A stretch of DNA of 64,000 nucleotides from Pseudotabrizicola sp051200875 (GCF_051200875.1 NZ_CP195191.1:2170001-2234000), one strand, 5' to 3'; shown: positions 46,749 through 55,857, counted from the first letter of the stretch. Notes: generated from the sequence alone by a model not told the origin. Program-made: numbers and translations.

Positions 46749-47881
46749 GTTTTTCCATCCAGCAGCCGCCCCGGATTCTGTTTGGCCGAGGGACGTCCGC
46801 TAAGGCCACAAAGGAAACCTTGGCATTTGGCAAGCGCGTGCTGTTTCTGCATGGGCGTTCAATGGAGCGGTCTGACTGGTTGGTTGACTCGCTGACCGCT
46901 GGCGGGGCGGAGGTGCAAAGGTATCTCTGCTACGGCGAGCCGACGCTCGCCATGTTGGAAGAGGCGCTGCGGTGGACAAAGGAATTTGAACCGCAAGTGG
47001 TGCTTGCCTTAGGGGGCGGATCGGTCCTTGATCTGGGCAAGGCCTTGGCTGCCTTGATCCCCGCACCGGGCGGGGTGATGGATCATCTTGAAGTGGTTGG
47101 CAAAGCTCTTCCTTTGGCGCGGGCGCCTTTGCCTTTCATTGCCATCCCGACCACCGCAGGCACAGGGGCCGAAGTAACAAAGAATGCTGTGATTGGCTTG
47201 CCCGATTTGGGCAGAAAGGTAAGCCTGCGCGATGATCGGATGATTGCACGGGTGGCGATTGTCGATCCGGCGCTGACTGATGGCTGCCCACGAGACGTGA
47301 CTTTGGCATCGGGTCTGGATGCGGTCACACAGGTGATTGAACCCTATCTGAGCTGCCGCGCCACGGCGTATAGCGATCAGATTTCAGCGCCGACCATTCT
47401 GCCGGGAATGACTGCCCTGGTTACTTTGATGCAGCGCGAGGATGCGAAAGCGCGGGATGATTTGGCATGGACCTCGCTGTGCGGCGGTTTGGCCTTGGCA
47501 AATTCTGGTTTAGGTGCCGTTCACGGCTTGGCTGGCGTCATCGGCGGCATGACCGGCGCTGCGCATGGAGCGATTTGTGGGGCTTTGCTGGGGCCGGTTC
47601 TGGCCGTGAACCGCCAACGCTGCGAAGGTCTAGCACGGGATCGGGTCGAAGCCGTTGCCCGCATTCTTGGTGCGTGTCTGGGCTGTGATGCCGATGAGGC
47701 TCCGCTGCGCCTCTCTGATTGGGCTCATGCCGCGAGTTTGCCGCGTTTGTCGGCAATGGGTTTGGCAATGCATCAGCACACGACTGTCGCGACGGCGGCG
47801 CAAGATGCATCGTCAATGAAGGGAAATCCGGTGCCTTTGTCGATTGCAGACCTGTGCGAAATCATGTCCCGCGCGGGATAG
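46745..47881 (+). CDS. Iron-type alcohol dehydrogenase
   Basis: 378 codons, overlapping the glpK stop by ATGA. The N-terminal NAD domain has VVLALGGGSVLDLGKA. Metal-site segments are GLDAVTQVIEPY, LGAVHGLAG and GAAHGAICG. Two His are in place but the usual first His (D-A-L-T-H) is Gln (D-A-V-T-Q), a variant seen in part of the family. Coupling to glpK suggests oxidation of glycerol to dihydroxyacetone or reduction of a glycerol-derived aldehyde. Whether it is a glycerol dehydrogenase is inference from position. Confidence 0.83.
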   Translation: MSFSIQQPPRILFGRGTSAKATKETLAFGKRVLFLHGRSMERSDWLVDSLTAGGAEVQRYLCYGEPTLAMLEEALRWTKEFEPQVVLALGGGSVLDLGKALAALIPAPGGVMDHLEVVGKALPLARAPLPFIAIPTTAGTGAEVTKNAVIGLPDLGRKVSLRDDRMIARVAIVDPALTDGCPRDVTLASGLDAVTQVIEPYLSCRATAYSDQISAPTILPGMTALVTLMQREDAKARDDLAWTSLCGGLALANSGLGAVHGLAGVIGGMTGAAHGAICGALLGPVLAVNRQRCEGLARDRVEAVARILGACLGCDADEAPLRLSDWAHAASLPRLSAMGLAMHQHTTVATAAQDASSMKGNPVPLSIADLCEIMSRAG

Positions 47882-47890
47882 GGCCTAGCC

Positions 47891-49147
47891 TTAGCGCTTG
47901 CGACTTTTTCTACGCCGATTGGCGGGTGCGATTTTCAACCCCGAACGATATTTTGCAACAGTCCGGCGGGCGACGACGGTCCCGCCCGTTGAAAGCTGGG
48001 CTGCGAGGGCATCGTCCGAAAGGGGGGCGGACTTGTCTTCTTCGGCGATAAGCCGGGACAAGCGCGCCCGCAATGCCGCAGCCCCGAGACCTGCCCCCAT
48101 ATCGGCTGAAAAGAGAGAACGCAGCCACCATGTCCCCTTGGGTGTATCAATAGCCACGCCTGCGACCACGCGGCTGATGGTGGACTTATGCAGAGAAAGT
48201 TCGTCGGCAATCATTTGCATTGTCAGCGGGGCGAAGGCTTCGGTTCCCGCCTCTAGCGCGGGACGCTGGTGTTCCAGAACGGCGCGCCCGACCAGCAAAA
48301 GAGTGACATTCCGCTGGTCGACCAACTTCATCACCGCCTTCGCCTGCGCGGCCCCCTCTCCTGCCTCGTCAATTGAAAGCAATGGCAAGCTTGAGCGGTT
48401 CAGTTCGACAGTCCAGCCTGCCTCTGATCTGTGGACCAAGAGATCCGGTTCACGAAGTGGGCTTGCAACAGAGGAGAAACTTGCCCCCGGCTTGGGGTTG
48501 AAACTGCGCAACGTTGCAAAGGTAGAACGGATGTCCTCGGGCAAGACATGTGCCAGCGCCGCGAGCGCCCCCCAATCTGACGATGCGACCAGACCAAGAT
48601 TGGAGAGCATAACCTTCATCGTCGGATCGAGCACACCTAAGTCTTTGGCCTGGAGTTGCAGGCATTCGGCGAGATCACGCGCGAAAAGACCTGCGGGGTC
48701 GATTTTTTGGAGCTGCAGCAGCACATTTTCGACCTCTGACTGTGACACAGTTAACGTTTGCGCGATGGCCGCAAGGTCTTGGCCAAGCCAACCACTGGGT
48801 TCAAGAGCATCTGCCAAGGCAAGAGCAATTCGACGTTGCGGTCCAGCGGGCACCAAGGTCGGCAACGCTTGTATTACATGGGCCATCAGGCTGGGTTCAG
48901 GTGCCGCCGCAATCTGATCAGGGTCTGGCTGTGCGCTAAATCTGGTTCCCGACCAACGCGGTAGCCAATCCCCCAAGGTGGGCAATGCGGGACGCAAGGT
49001 CAGCGCGGGAAGTTCAGCGGCCTGCTCTTCCAGATAGCGCGTCAATCCTGCCGCATCCATCTTCAAAACGCGAAGGGCCGTGCGAAGGGAACTGGTCAGC
49101 GCCAGTCGTTGAGTCTGAGTGACACGCATTCCCGTCCGCGAATTCAT
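47891..49147 (-). CDS. rpoN: RNA polymerase sigma-54 factor
   Basis: 418 codons, shorter than the roughly 480-500 usual for RpoN. The N-terminal activator-responsive region is short (TQTQRLALTSSLRTALRVLK), the core-binding domain follows, then a helix-turn-helix with SLHKSTISRVVAGVAIDTPKG. The RpoN box reads ARRTVAKYR, intact, near the C-terminus. The usual neighbours lptB, hpf and ptsN are absent. Rhodobacteraceae often have several rpoN copies with separate regulons, and this may be one of them. Convergent with the glp locus, divergent from selD. Confidence 0.92.
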   Translation of the reverse strand: MNSRTGMRVTQTQRLALTSSLRTALRVLKMDAAGLTRYLEEQAAELPALTLRPALPTLGDWLPRWSGTRFSAQPDPDQIAAAPEPSLMAHVIQALPTLVPAGPQRRIALALADALEPSGWLGQDLAAIAQTLTVSQSEVENVLLQLQKIDPAGLFARDLAECLQLQAKDLGVLDPTMKVMLSNLGLVASSDWGALAALAHVLPEDIRSTFATLRSFNPKPGASFSSVASPLREPDLLVHRSEAGWTVELNRSSLPLLSIDEAGEGAAQAKAVMKLVDQRNVTLLLVGRAVLEHQRPALEAGTEAFAPLTMQMIADELSLHKSTISRVVAGVAIDTPKGTWWLRSLFSADMGAGLGAAALRARLSRLIAEEDKSAPLSDDALAAQLSTGGTVVARRTVAKYRSGLKIAPANRRRKSRKR

Positions 49148-49278
49148 GAATGCAGCCTAGGCGGGAGTTCGCGAAACGCGCAAGCGGGAAAGTGCGCCCC
49201 ACAACGGTGTGACCTGACGGGCTCTCGCCCTTTCTTGCCAGAGCGACTAGGTTCTGGCGGATCTTAAAGGACGAAGCG

Positions 49279-51483
49279 ATGCACCTGCCCTTCCCTGCAA
49301 CCCAAGACATTCTGCTGATCGGCGGAGGCCATGCCCATGCACTTGTGTTGCGGATGTGGGGTATGGACCCATTGGCCGGAGCACGGTTGACGGTCGTCAA
49401 TCCGGGGCCAATTGCCCCTTATACCGGGATGCTGCCCGGTGCGATTGCCGGGCATTACGCAAAACGCGACCTGATGATTGATCTGGTGCGGTTGGCGCGT
49501 TTCGCAAGTGCCCGCGTCATCCTGGATCGGGTGGTCGGGCTGGACCCGAAGGCACGCATGGCCCGGCTTTCTTCGGGGCGCCTGCTGCCTTACGACGTTG
49601 CCTCGATTGATATCGGCATTGCGTCTGACTTGCCGGAAATCGCGGGATATGCCGAACATGGCGTTTCAGCGAAACCTTTGGGTGCCTATGCCGACCGATG
49701 GGAAAAATTTGTCGCGACGGCCAAACCACATCCCCGTGTGACGGTTATTGGCGGCGGAGTGGGAGGGGTGGAACTTGCCTTGGCCTCGGCCCATCGTCTC
49801 AAGTCTGCAGGGCTCGATGGGCAGGTGACGGTTCTGGAGAAGGAGCCCGTGGCCCTGCCCGGAATTGCTGCGGCGACACGGGCGACACTGATTGCCGCAA
49901 TGAAATCTGCCGGGGTCACGCTGCGCGCAGGGACAACCGCACGACGGCTCAGCGCGGACTGGGTTGAGTTGAGCGATGGCAGTAACCTTGCCACCGACTT
50001 TACTCTTTCGGTCGCAGGGGCGCGGCCCCAGACTTGGCTTGCCGAGACAGGGCTGGAGCTGGAAGATGGGTTTGTCCGCATCGGGCCCAGTCTCCAAAGC
50101 TCGGATCCGCATGTTTTTGCGGCCGGTGATTGCGCCCATATGGCCTTTGCGCCTCGCCCAAAGGCCGGGGTCTTCGCCGTAAGACAGGCACCGATCCTGT
50201 TCCACAACCTGCGCGCCTCGGTTTCAGGCGGCAGATTTCGGGCCTATTCACCGCAGCGCGACTATCTGAAACTGGTTTCAATGGGCGGGAAGACGGCCGT
50301 CGCCGACAAGTTCGGTTTGCGGACAGGCGGGGCATGGCTGTGGGATCTGAAAGATCGGATTGACCGCAAGTTCATGGCAAAGTTCGAAGACTATCCGCAG
50401 ATGGCTGGCCCCTCGGTGCCGCGCCTGCATGCCGATGGGCTGATCGAAGCGATGGGGGACAAACCCATGTGTGGGGGGTGCGGGGCCAAGGTTGGGCCAG
50501 CGGCCCTGTCGTCCGCGCTTTCCGGCCTGCCCGCGACTCGGCGCGAGGATGTTCTGTCCGGGCCGGGGGATGACGCGGCCGTGTTGCATGTAGGCGGTGC
50601 GCGACAGGTCATCACAACGGATCATTTACGCGCCTTTGTAAACGACCCCGCCCTGATGGCGCGACTGGCGGCCATTCATGCCTTGGGCGATGTCTGGGCG
50701 ATGGGGGCCGAGCCGCAAGTGGCCTTGGCACAGATCACCCTGCCGCGACTGTCCGCTAGTCTGCAAGAGCGGATGCTGGCCGAGGTTATGGCGGCAGCGT
50801 CCGAGGTAATCCGGGCCGCTGGGGCCGATATTGCAGGTGGGCACACGACCGTCGGAGACGAGTTGACCATCGGCTTTACCGTAACCGGCTTGGGGTGGCT
50901 GACGGTCCCGAAGGCAGGCGCTCGGCCGGGGGATGCAGTTCTGCTGACCAAACCGCTCGGGACGGGTGTGATCTTGGCCGCCGAGATGGCCTTGGCGCGA
51001 CTGACCGACCGCAATCTTTTGCTGGGCGAGGCATGGGCGGGCTGCATCGCCTCAATGGAGCGGCCCTTGGCCCCGGCTGCGTCGATCTTGCGCGAGCGGG
51101 CGACGGCGATGACCGATGTGACCGGCTTTGGCTTATTGGGTCATCTTTGGGAAATGTTGGGCAAAGGCGCGGCATCCGCCCGACTGACGCGGGAGGCGGT
51201 TCCCTTGCTGCCGGGCGCGCTGGATCTGGCATCCCAAGGCGTTGGATCAACCCTTCTTCCGGCCAATCGGTCGGCGCTGGACTGGCATGTGGATGGACCG
51301 TCGGGGCCGTTGACAGATGTGCTTTTTGACCCGCAAACCTGCGGTGGTCTTTTGGCGACCGTGCCACCAGCCTTTGTATCAGAAATGTTGGAATCCTTGT
51401 CGAAGGCAGGCCAAGCCGCAGCCGTGATTGGCCAGATCACTGTGCCCGACCGCCCCGGCGAGGGCCGGATCACGCTGATCTGA
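49279..51483 (+). CDS. selD: Selenophosphate synthase fused to an NADH-dehydrogenase-like flavoprotein
   Basis: 734 codons with two domains. Residues 1 to about 380 are a pyridine-nucleotide disulfide-type flavoprotein: ILLIGGGHAHALVL at the start, the second nucleotide site VTVIGGGVGGVELALASA and the FAD-binding HVFAAGDCAHM. From about 395 to the end is SelD: Cys398 and Cys401 in CGGCGAKVG at the active site, GPGDDAAVLHV, and GGHTTVGDELTIGFTVTGLG. Cysteine, not selenocysteine, is at the catalytic place. This fusion is known in alphaproteobacteria. It makes selenophosphate for selenoprotein or tRNA selenation; selA, selB and selU are not in this window. Confidence 0.93.
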   Translation: MHLPFPATQDILLIGGGHAHALVLRMWGMDPLAGARLTVVNPGPIAPYTGMLPGAIAGHYAKRDLMIDLVRLARFASARVILDRVVGLDPKARMARLSSGRLLPYDVASIDIGIASDLPEIAGYAEHGVSAKPLGAYADRWEKFVATAKPHPRVTVIGGGVGGVELALASAHRLKSAGLDGQVTVLEKEPVALPGIAAATRATLIAAMKSAGVTLRAGTTARRLSADWVELSDGSNLATDFTLSVAGARPQTWLAETGLELEDGFVRIGPSLQSSDPHVFAAGDCAHMAFAPRPKAGVFAVRQAPILFHNLRASVSGGRFRAYSPQRDYLKLVSMGGKTAVADKFGLRTGGAWLWDLKDRIDRKFMAKFEDYPQMAGPSVPRLHADGLIEAMGDKPMCGGCGAKVGPAALSSALSGLPATRREDVLSGPGDDAAVLHVGGARQVITTDHLRAFVNDPALMARLAAIHALGDVWAMGAEPQVALAQITLPRLSASLQERMLAEVMAAASEVIRAAGADIAGGHTTVGDELTIGFTVTGLGWLTVPKAGARPGDAVLLTKPLGTGVILAAEMALARLTDRNLLLGEAWAGCIASMERPLAPAASILRERATAMTDVTGFGLLGHLWEMLGKGAASARLTREAVPLLPGALDLASQGVGSTLLPANRSALDWHVDGPSGPLTDVLFDPQTCGGLLATVPPAFVSEMLESLSKAGQAAAVIGQITVPDRPGEGRITLI

Positions 51484-51554
51484 CACCTGCGGTCCTGCCC
51501 CAACCGCCCCCCGAGGGCACCGGGGCGGGCGGGTGGGAGGTGCCTGAGGGGGGC

Positions 51555-53195
51555 TCAGGCAAAGATGCCTTGGCAGAACCAGCCGCCACCAATCTCGCCG
51601 CCATGGGCATAGAACAGCCATAGACGGTCGCCGCTTTCCGCCTCGATCCGCCAATAGTCACGCGGGCCGCTGCGCCAGTTCGGATCATCCCACCACCATT
51701 CCGGCATCAGCCGTTCCGGCCCCACCGCCACCCGCAATGCAAAGTCACGCCGCCGCCAGCGAAACTGCGCCGGAGGGGTGCGGTCTTCCGGGGCTTGCAC
51801 CGGTTCGGGGCGAAAGATCACCACCGGGCGGGGGGCACGAGGTTCGGGCCATTCTCCTGTTGCAGCCTCGGACCAGGCAGCGGTCAGAACCGAAAAGGTT
51901 TTCTCAGGGATATGGCTTTCCGCCGGATGCAGGCGCAGAACTGCCTCTTGGCCTAACCGAGTGCCCAGCTTGGCCACCAGATCCTCGAACCGAGGATCCC
52001 CCCCTGCGCGCTCCGCAGCTGCGGCGGCAGCATCCAGATGGCCGCGATGTTGGATCTGGTGAATGACCTCGGTTTCTCGCGCCTCCAGCCTCAGACGGTC
52101 AAAACCAAAGCCCGCGTCAAAACTTTCGATCTTCATTGTGACCAACGGGCGAAGACGGTCAGCCTCATCCGTGGCCCGCGCCAAGGCGATGTCGGCCCAT
52201 GCCACACTGCCATCCACCCTTTGCGCCTCGACCCGTAAGACACGGACGCCGCGCCCCCTCTCCTTGACCTTGGTGCAAAGTGCGGGCAGCAGCCGATCAA
52301 ACCCCGCCGCCACATCCGAGACAAGGCCGATCGGATCGGGAAAGCTGATGCGTACCGCGAAGTGCAGGCTTCCCCGTGCCGGGCTGACAGGTTCAGAGAC
52401 ATGGCCCAAGGCCTGATCAATCCGCTGCAGCACTTCGGCCCCAAAGCGCCGTGCCAGAGCCGCACGGGGAAGCCCCACGATTTCTTCAACCCGGCGCAGA
52501 CCCAAATGGCCCAAGGCCTCGACCGCACGCGGGGGAAGCCGCAGCGCCGACAGAGGCAGATGTGCCAAGGCCTGCCGCATGGTGCCGGGGGGCGCAATCA
52601 CGCCCAAGGGTGCGGTGCGTGGCGAGGCCGTCCCCCCTGCCCGCCGCGCCACGGCGCGCGACCGTGTGGCCCGTGCCTCTTGCTGGATCGCGTCCCCGTT
52701 GCGTTCGCTGCGCGCCGCCGCCCCGGAATACCGCGCCAAAGCCCAAGCCGCACCGCGTGTATCGGCGATTGCGGCCCGCACGGTCAGACCCAGATCGGCG
52801 CAATCCAGAGCGACCTGTTCCAAGATCCCCTCCTCGCCCCCGAACAGATGCGCGCAGCCTGTCAGGTCAACAACCAGCGCGTCAGGGGGTTCTTCTGCTA
52901 CCCAAGGGCTGAACTTTCCCGCCCAGCGTCGCAGTGCCGCCAGAAAAACCTGATCGCCCGGCGCATGTTCCGCCACCGTGAGCAAATGACCGCACATGGC
53001 CGTGGCATCCCGCAGCGGCTGACCCAGCCGAAGACCTGTCGCCTCGGCCTCGGCGTTCAGGCTGACCAGCACCTGTGCCTGCTGGCGCATCCCCACCACG
53101 GCAAACGGTTGTGGCAGAACATCACGACGCGCCCGCAGGACACGCTCTACCGCCATGCGCGGAAACCACAGGGAAAGGACACGCCGGATGGCCAT
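51555..53195 (-). CDS. imuB: Y-family DNA polymerase-like mutagenesis protein ImuB
   Basis: 546 codons from the ATG at 53195; an upstream GTG at 53216 would lie inside the LexA box. The DinB-like palm and fingers are recognisable, but catalytic acidic residues are missing: the first motif reads VLSLWFPRMAVERV and the second VVDLTGCAHLFGGE, as expected for the inactive ImuB class. The little-finger and C-terminal segments follow, ending IGGGWFCQGIF. ImuB adapts ImuA/DnaE2 to the sliding clamp in SOS mutagenesis. The partner genes imuA and dnaE2, usually in the same operon, are not adjacent here. Confidence 0.9.
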   Translation of the reverse strand: MAIRRVLSLWFPRMAVERVLRARRDVLPQPFAVVGMRQQAQVLVSLNAEAEATGLRLGQPLRDATAMCGHLLTVAEHAPGDQVFLAALRRWAGKFSPWVAEEPPDALVVDLTGCAHLFGGEEGILEQVALDCADLGLTVRAAIADTRGAAWALARYSGAAARSERNGDAIQQEARATRSRAVARRAGGTASPRTAPLGVIAPPGTMRQALAHLPLSALRLPPRAVEALGHLGLRRVEEIVGLPRAALARRFGAEVLQRIDQALGHVSEPVSPARGSLHFAVRISFPDPIGLVSDVAAGFDRLLPALCTKVKERGRGVRVLRVEAQRVDGSVAWADIALARATDEADRLRPLVTMKIESFDAGFGFDRLRLEARETEVIHQIQHRGHLDAAAAAAERAGGDPRFEDLVAKLGTRLGQEAVLRLHPAESHIPEKTFSVLTAAWSEAATGEWPEPRAPRPVVIFRPEPVQAPEDRTPPAQFRWRRRDFALRVAVGPERLMPEWWWDDPNWRSGPRDYWRIEAESGDRLWLFYAHGGEIGGGWFCQGIFA

Positions 53196-53210
53196 GCGAC
53201 TCGGATATTT

Positions 53211-53225
53211 GTTCACTTTATGTTC
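53211..53225 (-). promoter_or_regulatory. LexA (SOS) box of imuB
   Basis: GTTCACTTTATGTTC fits the alphaproteobacterial LexA site GTTC-N7-GTTC exactly. It ends 16 bases upstream of the imuB ATG, in the promoter position. Confidence 0.9.
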
Positions 53226-53378
53226 TTTTTTAGCGCCCTAGGTTCAACAAGGCGAGTCCCCGATCACGCTGTTATGACATTCCCGTGAGGACGCGCCCGA
53301 AGGTGACAAGGTCACTATCGCGACGCAATGTCGCGCCTATACTCTTGCTGCCTATTACAACCAACAAGGGGCCAGATA

Positions 53379-53813
53379 ATGAAGTTTGTTAGCAAGGGAT
53401 TGATTGCAGGGCTTGTGCTTGTCGCCGGTGTCGCAATCGCGAAAGAAGGCGTGCAAGATCCAACCGTCAAGGCACGGATGGACCTGATGGGCACCATCGG
53501 CATGAACACCAAGACATTGGGCGATATGGCGGGTGGCAAAGCCGATTTCGATGCCGCCGCAGCACAGGCCGCAAAGGATGCGATCATCGCGGCTTCGGCA
53601 GACATCGCTGCCAAGTTTGAACCCCAAGCGACCGATCCCGTAGCAGAAGCCAAACCGGAAATCTGGACGAACTGGGATGATTTCGTAGCCAAGGCCGGCG
53701 CCCTGAACGCTGCCGCAACTGCGCTGGACGCCTCTTCTTTGGACGGCATCAAGGCAGGTATGGGCGGCGTCGGCGGCGCCTGCAAAGACTGCCACACCAC
53801 CTACCGGATGTAA
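53379..53813 (+). CDS. Cytochrome c' family protein (c-556 type)
   Basis: 144 codons from the ATG at 53379 (AAGGGG upstream). A signal peptide ends GVAIA (about residue 21), then a four-helix body and a C-terminal heme site CKDCH at 135-139, the layout of cytochrome c' and c-556. In such proteins the high-spin heme can bind NO or CO, or transfer electrons; which applies is not readable. It lies alone, with a strong terminator after it, and is divergent from imuB. Confidence 0.9.
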   Translation: MKFVSKGLIAGLVLVAGVAIAKEGVQDPTVKARMDLMGTIGMNTKTLGDMAGGKADFDAAAAQAAKDAIIAASADIAAKFEPQATDPVAEAKPEIWTNWDDFVAKAGALNAAATALDASSLDGIKAGMGGVGGACKDCHTTYRM

Positions 53814-53830
53814 TCAGACTTACTAAAAAA

Positions 53831-53857
53831 CCCCCGGCCTTTGCGCCGGGGGTTTTT
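53831..53857 (+). terminator. Intrinsic terminator of the cytochrome c' gene
   Basis: CCCCCGGC, loop CTTTGC, GCCGGGGG, then five T. Preceded by AAAAAA, so it can also act for the convergent inhibitor genes. Confidence 0.93.
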
Positions 53858-53879
53858 CATTAGCGTTTTGACAGCCGGA

Positions 53880-54182
53880 TCAAGTGCAGTGCACCCGCGT
53901 GATCCTGTCGTTGTCATCCAATTCAATGTTCAGACGATCAGGTCGATAATCCATCGTCACAGCCGTTCCGGGCGGAATGATCCTTGTGCCTACGGGCAAG
54001 GAAAGCGCGGCAAGCACAGCCGCTTTCTGTCCAAGCAAATACTGAAGCTCACTCGCGCCGCAAGCATCCGCACCGGGAGGCACGGGGCTCGGCAATGGCA
54101 CCTCCGAGGGCGTACAAGCTGCAAGGGCAATGAGGAAAGCCAGAGCGAAACCACCGGCACTGGAGCGGGAACTCATAATCAC
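53880..54182 (-). CDS. Peptidase inhibitor I78 family lipoprotein
   Basis: 100 codons. The GTG at 54182 has GGAGG six bases upstream; the ATG two codons later is 12 bases from it and less likely. A lipoprotein signal ends in LAAC. The mature domain has the I78 layout: CGASELQYLLGQ near the start and TRIIPPGTAVTMDYRPDRLN before the final Cys. I78 proteins inhibit serine proteases of the trypsin type; here it would act in the periplasm or outer membrane. A diverged relative lies immediately upstream on the same strand. Confidence 0.87.
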   Translation of the reverse strand: MIMSSRSSAGGFALAFLIALAACTPSEVPLPSPVPPGADACGASELQYLLGQKAAVLAALSLPVGTRIIPPGTAVTMDYRPDRLNIELDDNDRITRVHCT

Positions 54183-54200
54183 AGAAAACCTCCAAACGCG

Positions 54201-54521
54201 TTAACCGCAAAACATGCGCTGGATCTGACCAGCGCCATTCACTTGTACATTCAACCGGTCGGGCAGCAAGTCACGGGTGACATGTTGTTGGGGCCACAAG
54301 ACCCGCAACTGCCCTCGAAGGCGGATTTCTGCCAGCCTGGTGAAATGCTGGCCCGTTAGGTTGGAGAGATTTTCCGCGTCGCATCCGTGCTCTTGCCGAT
54401 CCGCCAAAAGCGAAGGTGGCAGGACGGCTGGGCCGGGCGCGCGTCCCTGCCCAAAGCCCATGCACCCCGCCAACAAAGTGGCAAGCGCTATCAAATGGCA
54501 GGAACGGAAAGAAAGAGACAC
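54201..54521 (-). CDS. Second I78-like lipoprotein (diverged)
   Basis: 106 codons from GTG 54521; the start is uncertain (in-frame GTG 54527 and TTG 54572 also exist, none with a clear ribosome site). The lipobox is LLAGC. The mature part repeats the I78 pattern, CDAENLSNLTGQHF, and DLLPDRLNVQVNGAGQIQRM before the final Cys-Gly. However, the PGT-VTMDYR reactive segment of its neighbour has become QHVTRDLLPDR. Probably a duplication with a changed target or lost inhibition. It is 18 bases from the first gene and likely co-transcribed. Confidence 0.7.
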   Translation of the reverse strand: MSLSFRSCHLIALATLLAGCMGFGQGRAPGPAVLPPSLLADRQEHGCDAENLSNLTGQHFTRLAEIRLRGQLRVLWPQQHVTRDLLPDRLNVQVNGAGQIQRMFCG

Positions 54522-54726
54522 AAGCACTCGTATCAGGTGACGAAGGACGATGGCGGGATGTGGTTGCCGCAATGCATCCTAAGCAATCCGTGGGCCCTCG
54601 GGCAAGCGGGCCTCAAGCAACGACAGAGGAAGACGGGAAAAGGCCTTTCAATGTCGGATCATGACTTGCCTTGGAGGAAGCTTTCGACCAGCCTGCCGCC
54701 ATATTTGAATAAGGGAGGGATCATTC

Positions 54727-55857
54727 ATGCGTACCCGCGCCGCCGTCGCCGTTGCCGCAGGCAAACCGCTTGAGATCATGGAAGTGAACCTTGACGACCC
54801 GAAAGAGGGAGAGGTTCTGATCGAAATCAAAGCCACCGGCATTTGCCATACCGACGAATTCACGCTGTCAGGCGCAGATCCGGAAGGCATCTTCCCGTCC
54901 ATCCTTGGCCACGAAGGCGCGGGCGTGGTGGTGAAATGCGGTCCCGGAGTGAAATCCCTGAAACCGGGGGACCACGTTATCCCGCTTTATACCCCTGAAT
55001 GCCGGGAATGCCCGTCCTGCCTGTCGCGCAAGACGAACCTTTGCACCGCGATCCGCGCGACCCAAGGACAAGGCCTGATGCCTGATGGCACCACCCGTTT
55101 CTCGATGCTGGATGGGACGCCCATCTATCATTACATGGGCTGCTCGACTTTCGCCAACCACACGGTGATGCCTGAAATCGCCTTGGCCAAGGTTCGCGAC
55201 GACGCCCCCTTTGACAAGATCTGCTACATCGGCTGCGGTGTGACCACCGGCATCGGCGCGGTCTTGAACACGGCGAAGGTTGAGATTGGTGCGAAGGCTG
55301 TCGTATTTGGACTGGGCGGCATTGGTCTGAACGTGATCCAGGGCCTAAAGATGGCCGGGGCCGACATGATTATCGGTGTCGACCTGAACAATGACAAAAA
55401 GGAATGGGGCGAGCGTTTTGGTATGACCCATTTCGTCAATCCGAAAGAAATTGAAGGCTCGGTCGTCAACCATATCGTCGAAATGACCAAGACGCCCTTC
55501 GACAAGATCGGGGGCGCGGATTACTCTTTTGACTGCACTGGCAACGTCAAGGTGATGCGCGACGCACTTGAATGCACTCATCGTGGCTGGGGGCAGTCGA
55601 TCATAATCGGTGTGGCCCCTGCTGGCGCCGTGATTGAAACCCGCCCCTTCCAACTGGTGACGGGGCGCATCTGGAAGGGCACGGCCTTTGGCGGTGCTCG
55701 GGGCCGGACCGATGTGCCGACGATCGTCGACTGGTACATGGACGGAAAGATCGAAATTGACCCGATGATCACTCATGTCCTGCCGTTAGAAAAGATCAAC
55801 GAGGCCTTTGACCTGATGCACGAAGGCAAGTCGATCCGCAGCGTTGTGGTCTACTGA
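54727..55857 (+). CDS. S-(hydroxymethyl)glutathione dehydrogenase (class III alcohol dehydrogenase)
   Basis: 376 codons, full length. Oxidises the formaldehyde-glutathione adduct with NAD. Catalytic zinc ligands Cys40 and His62 (GICHTDE, GHEGAG) are visible, as is the structural zinc group PECRECPSCLSRKTNLC. The Rossmann motif is FGLGGIGLNVIQGLK. The frmB-type esterase that usually follows is absent; a recombinase gene lies directly after its terminator instead, so the right-hand neighbours may have been displaced. Common symbols are frmA, adhI or flhA depending on organism. Confidence 0.95.
   Translation: MRTRAAVAVAAGKPLEIMEVNLDDPKEGEVLIEIKATGICHTDEFTLSGADPEGIFPSILGHEGAGVVVKCGPGVKSLKPGDHVIPLYTPECRECPSCLSRKTNLCTAIRATQGQGLMPDGTTRFSMLDGTPIYHYMGCSTFANHTVMPEIALAKVRDDAPFDKICYIGCGVTTGIGAVLNTAKVEIGAKAVVFGLGGIGLNVIQGLKMAGADMIIGVDLNNDKKEWGERFGMTHFVNPKEIEGSVVNHIVEMTKTPFDKIGGADYSFDCTGNVKVMRDALECTHRGWGQSIIIGVAPAGAVIETRPFQLVTGRIWKGTAFGGARGRTDVPTIVDWYMDGKIEIDPMITHVLPLEKINEAFDLMHEGKSIRSVVVY

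Noticed and set aside
50467..50490. Selenocysteine in the SelD active site
   Set aside because: The codons are TGT and TGC, both cysteine, so no TGA recoding is needed.
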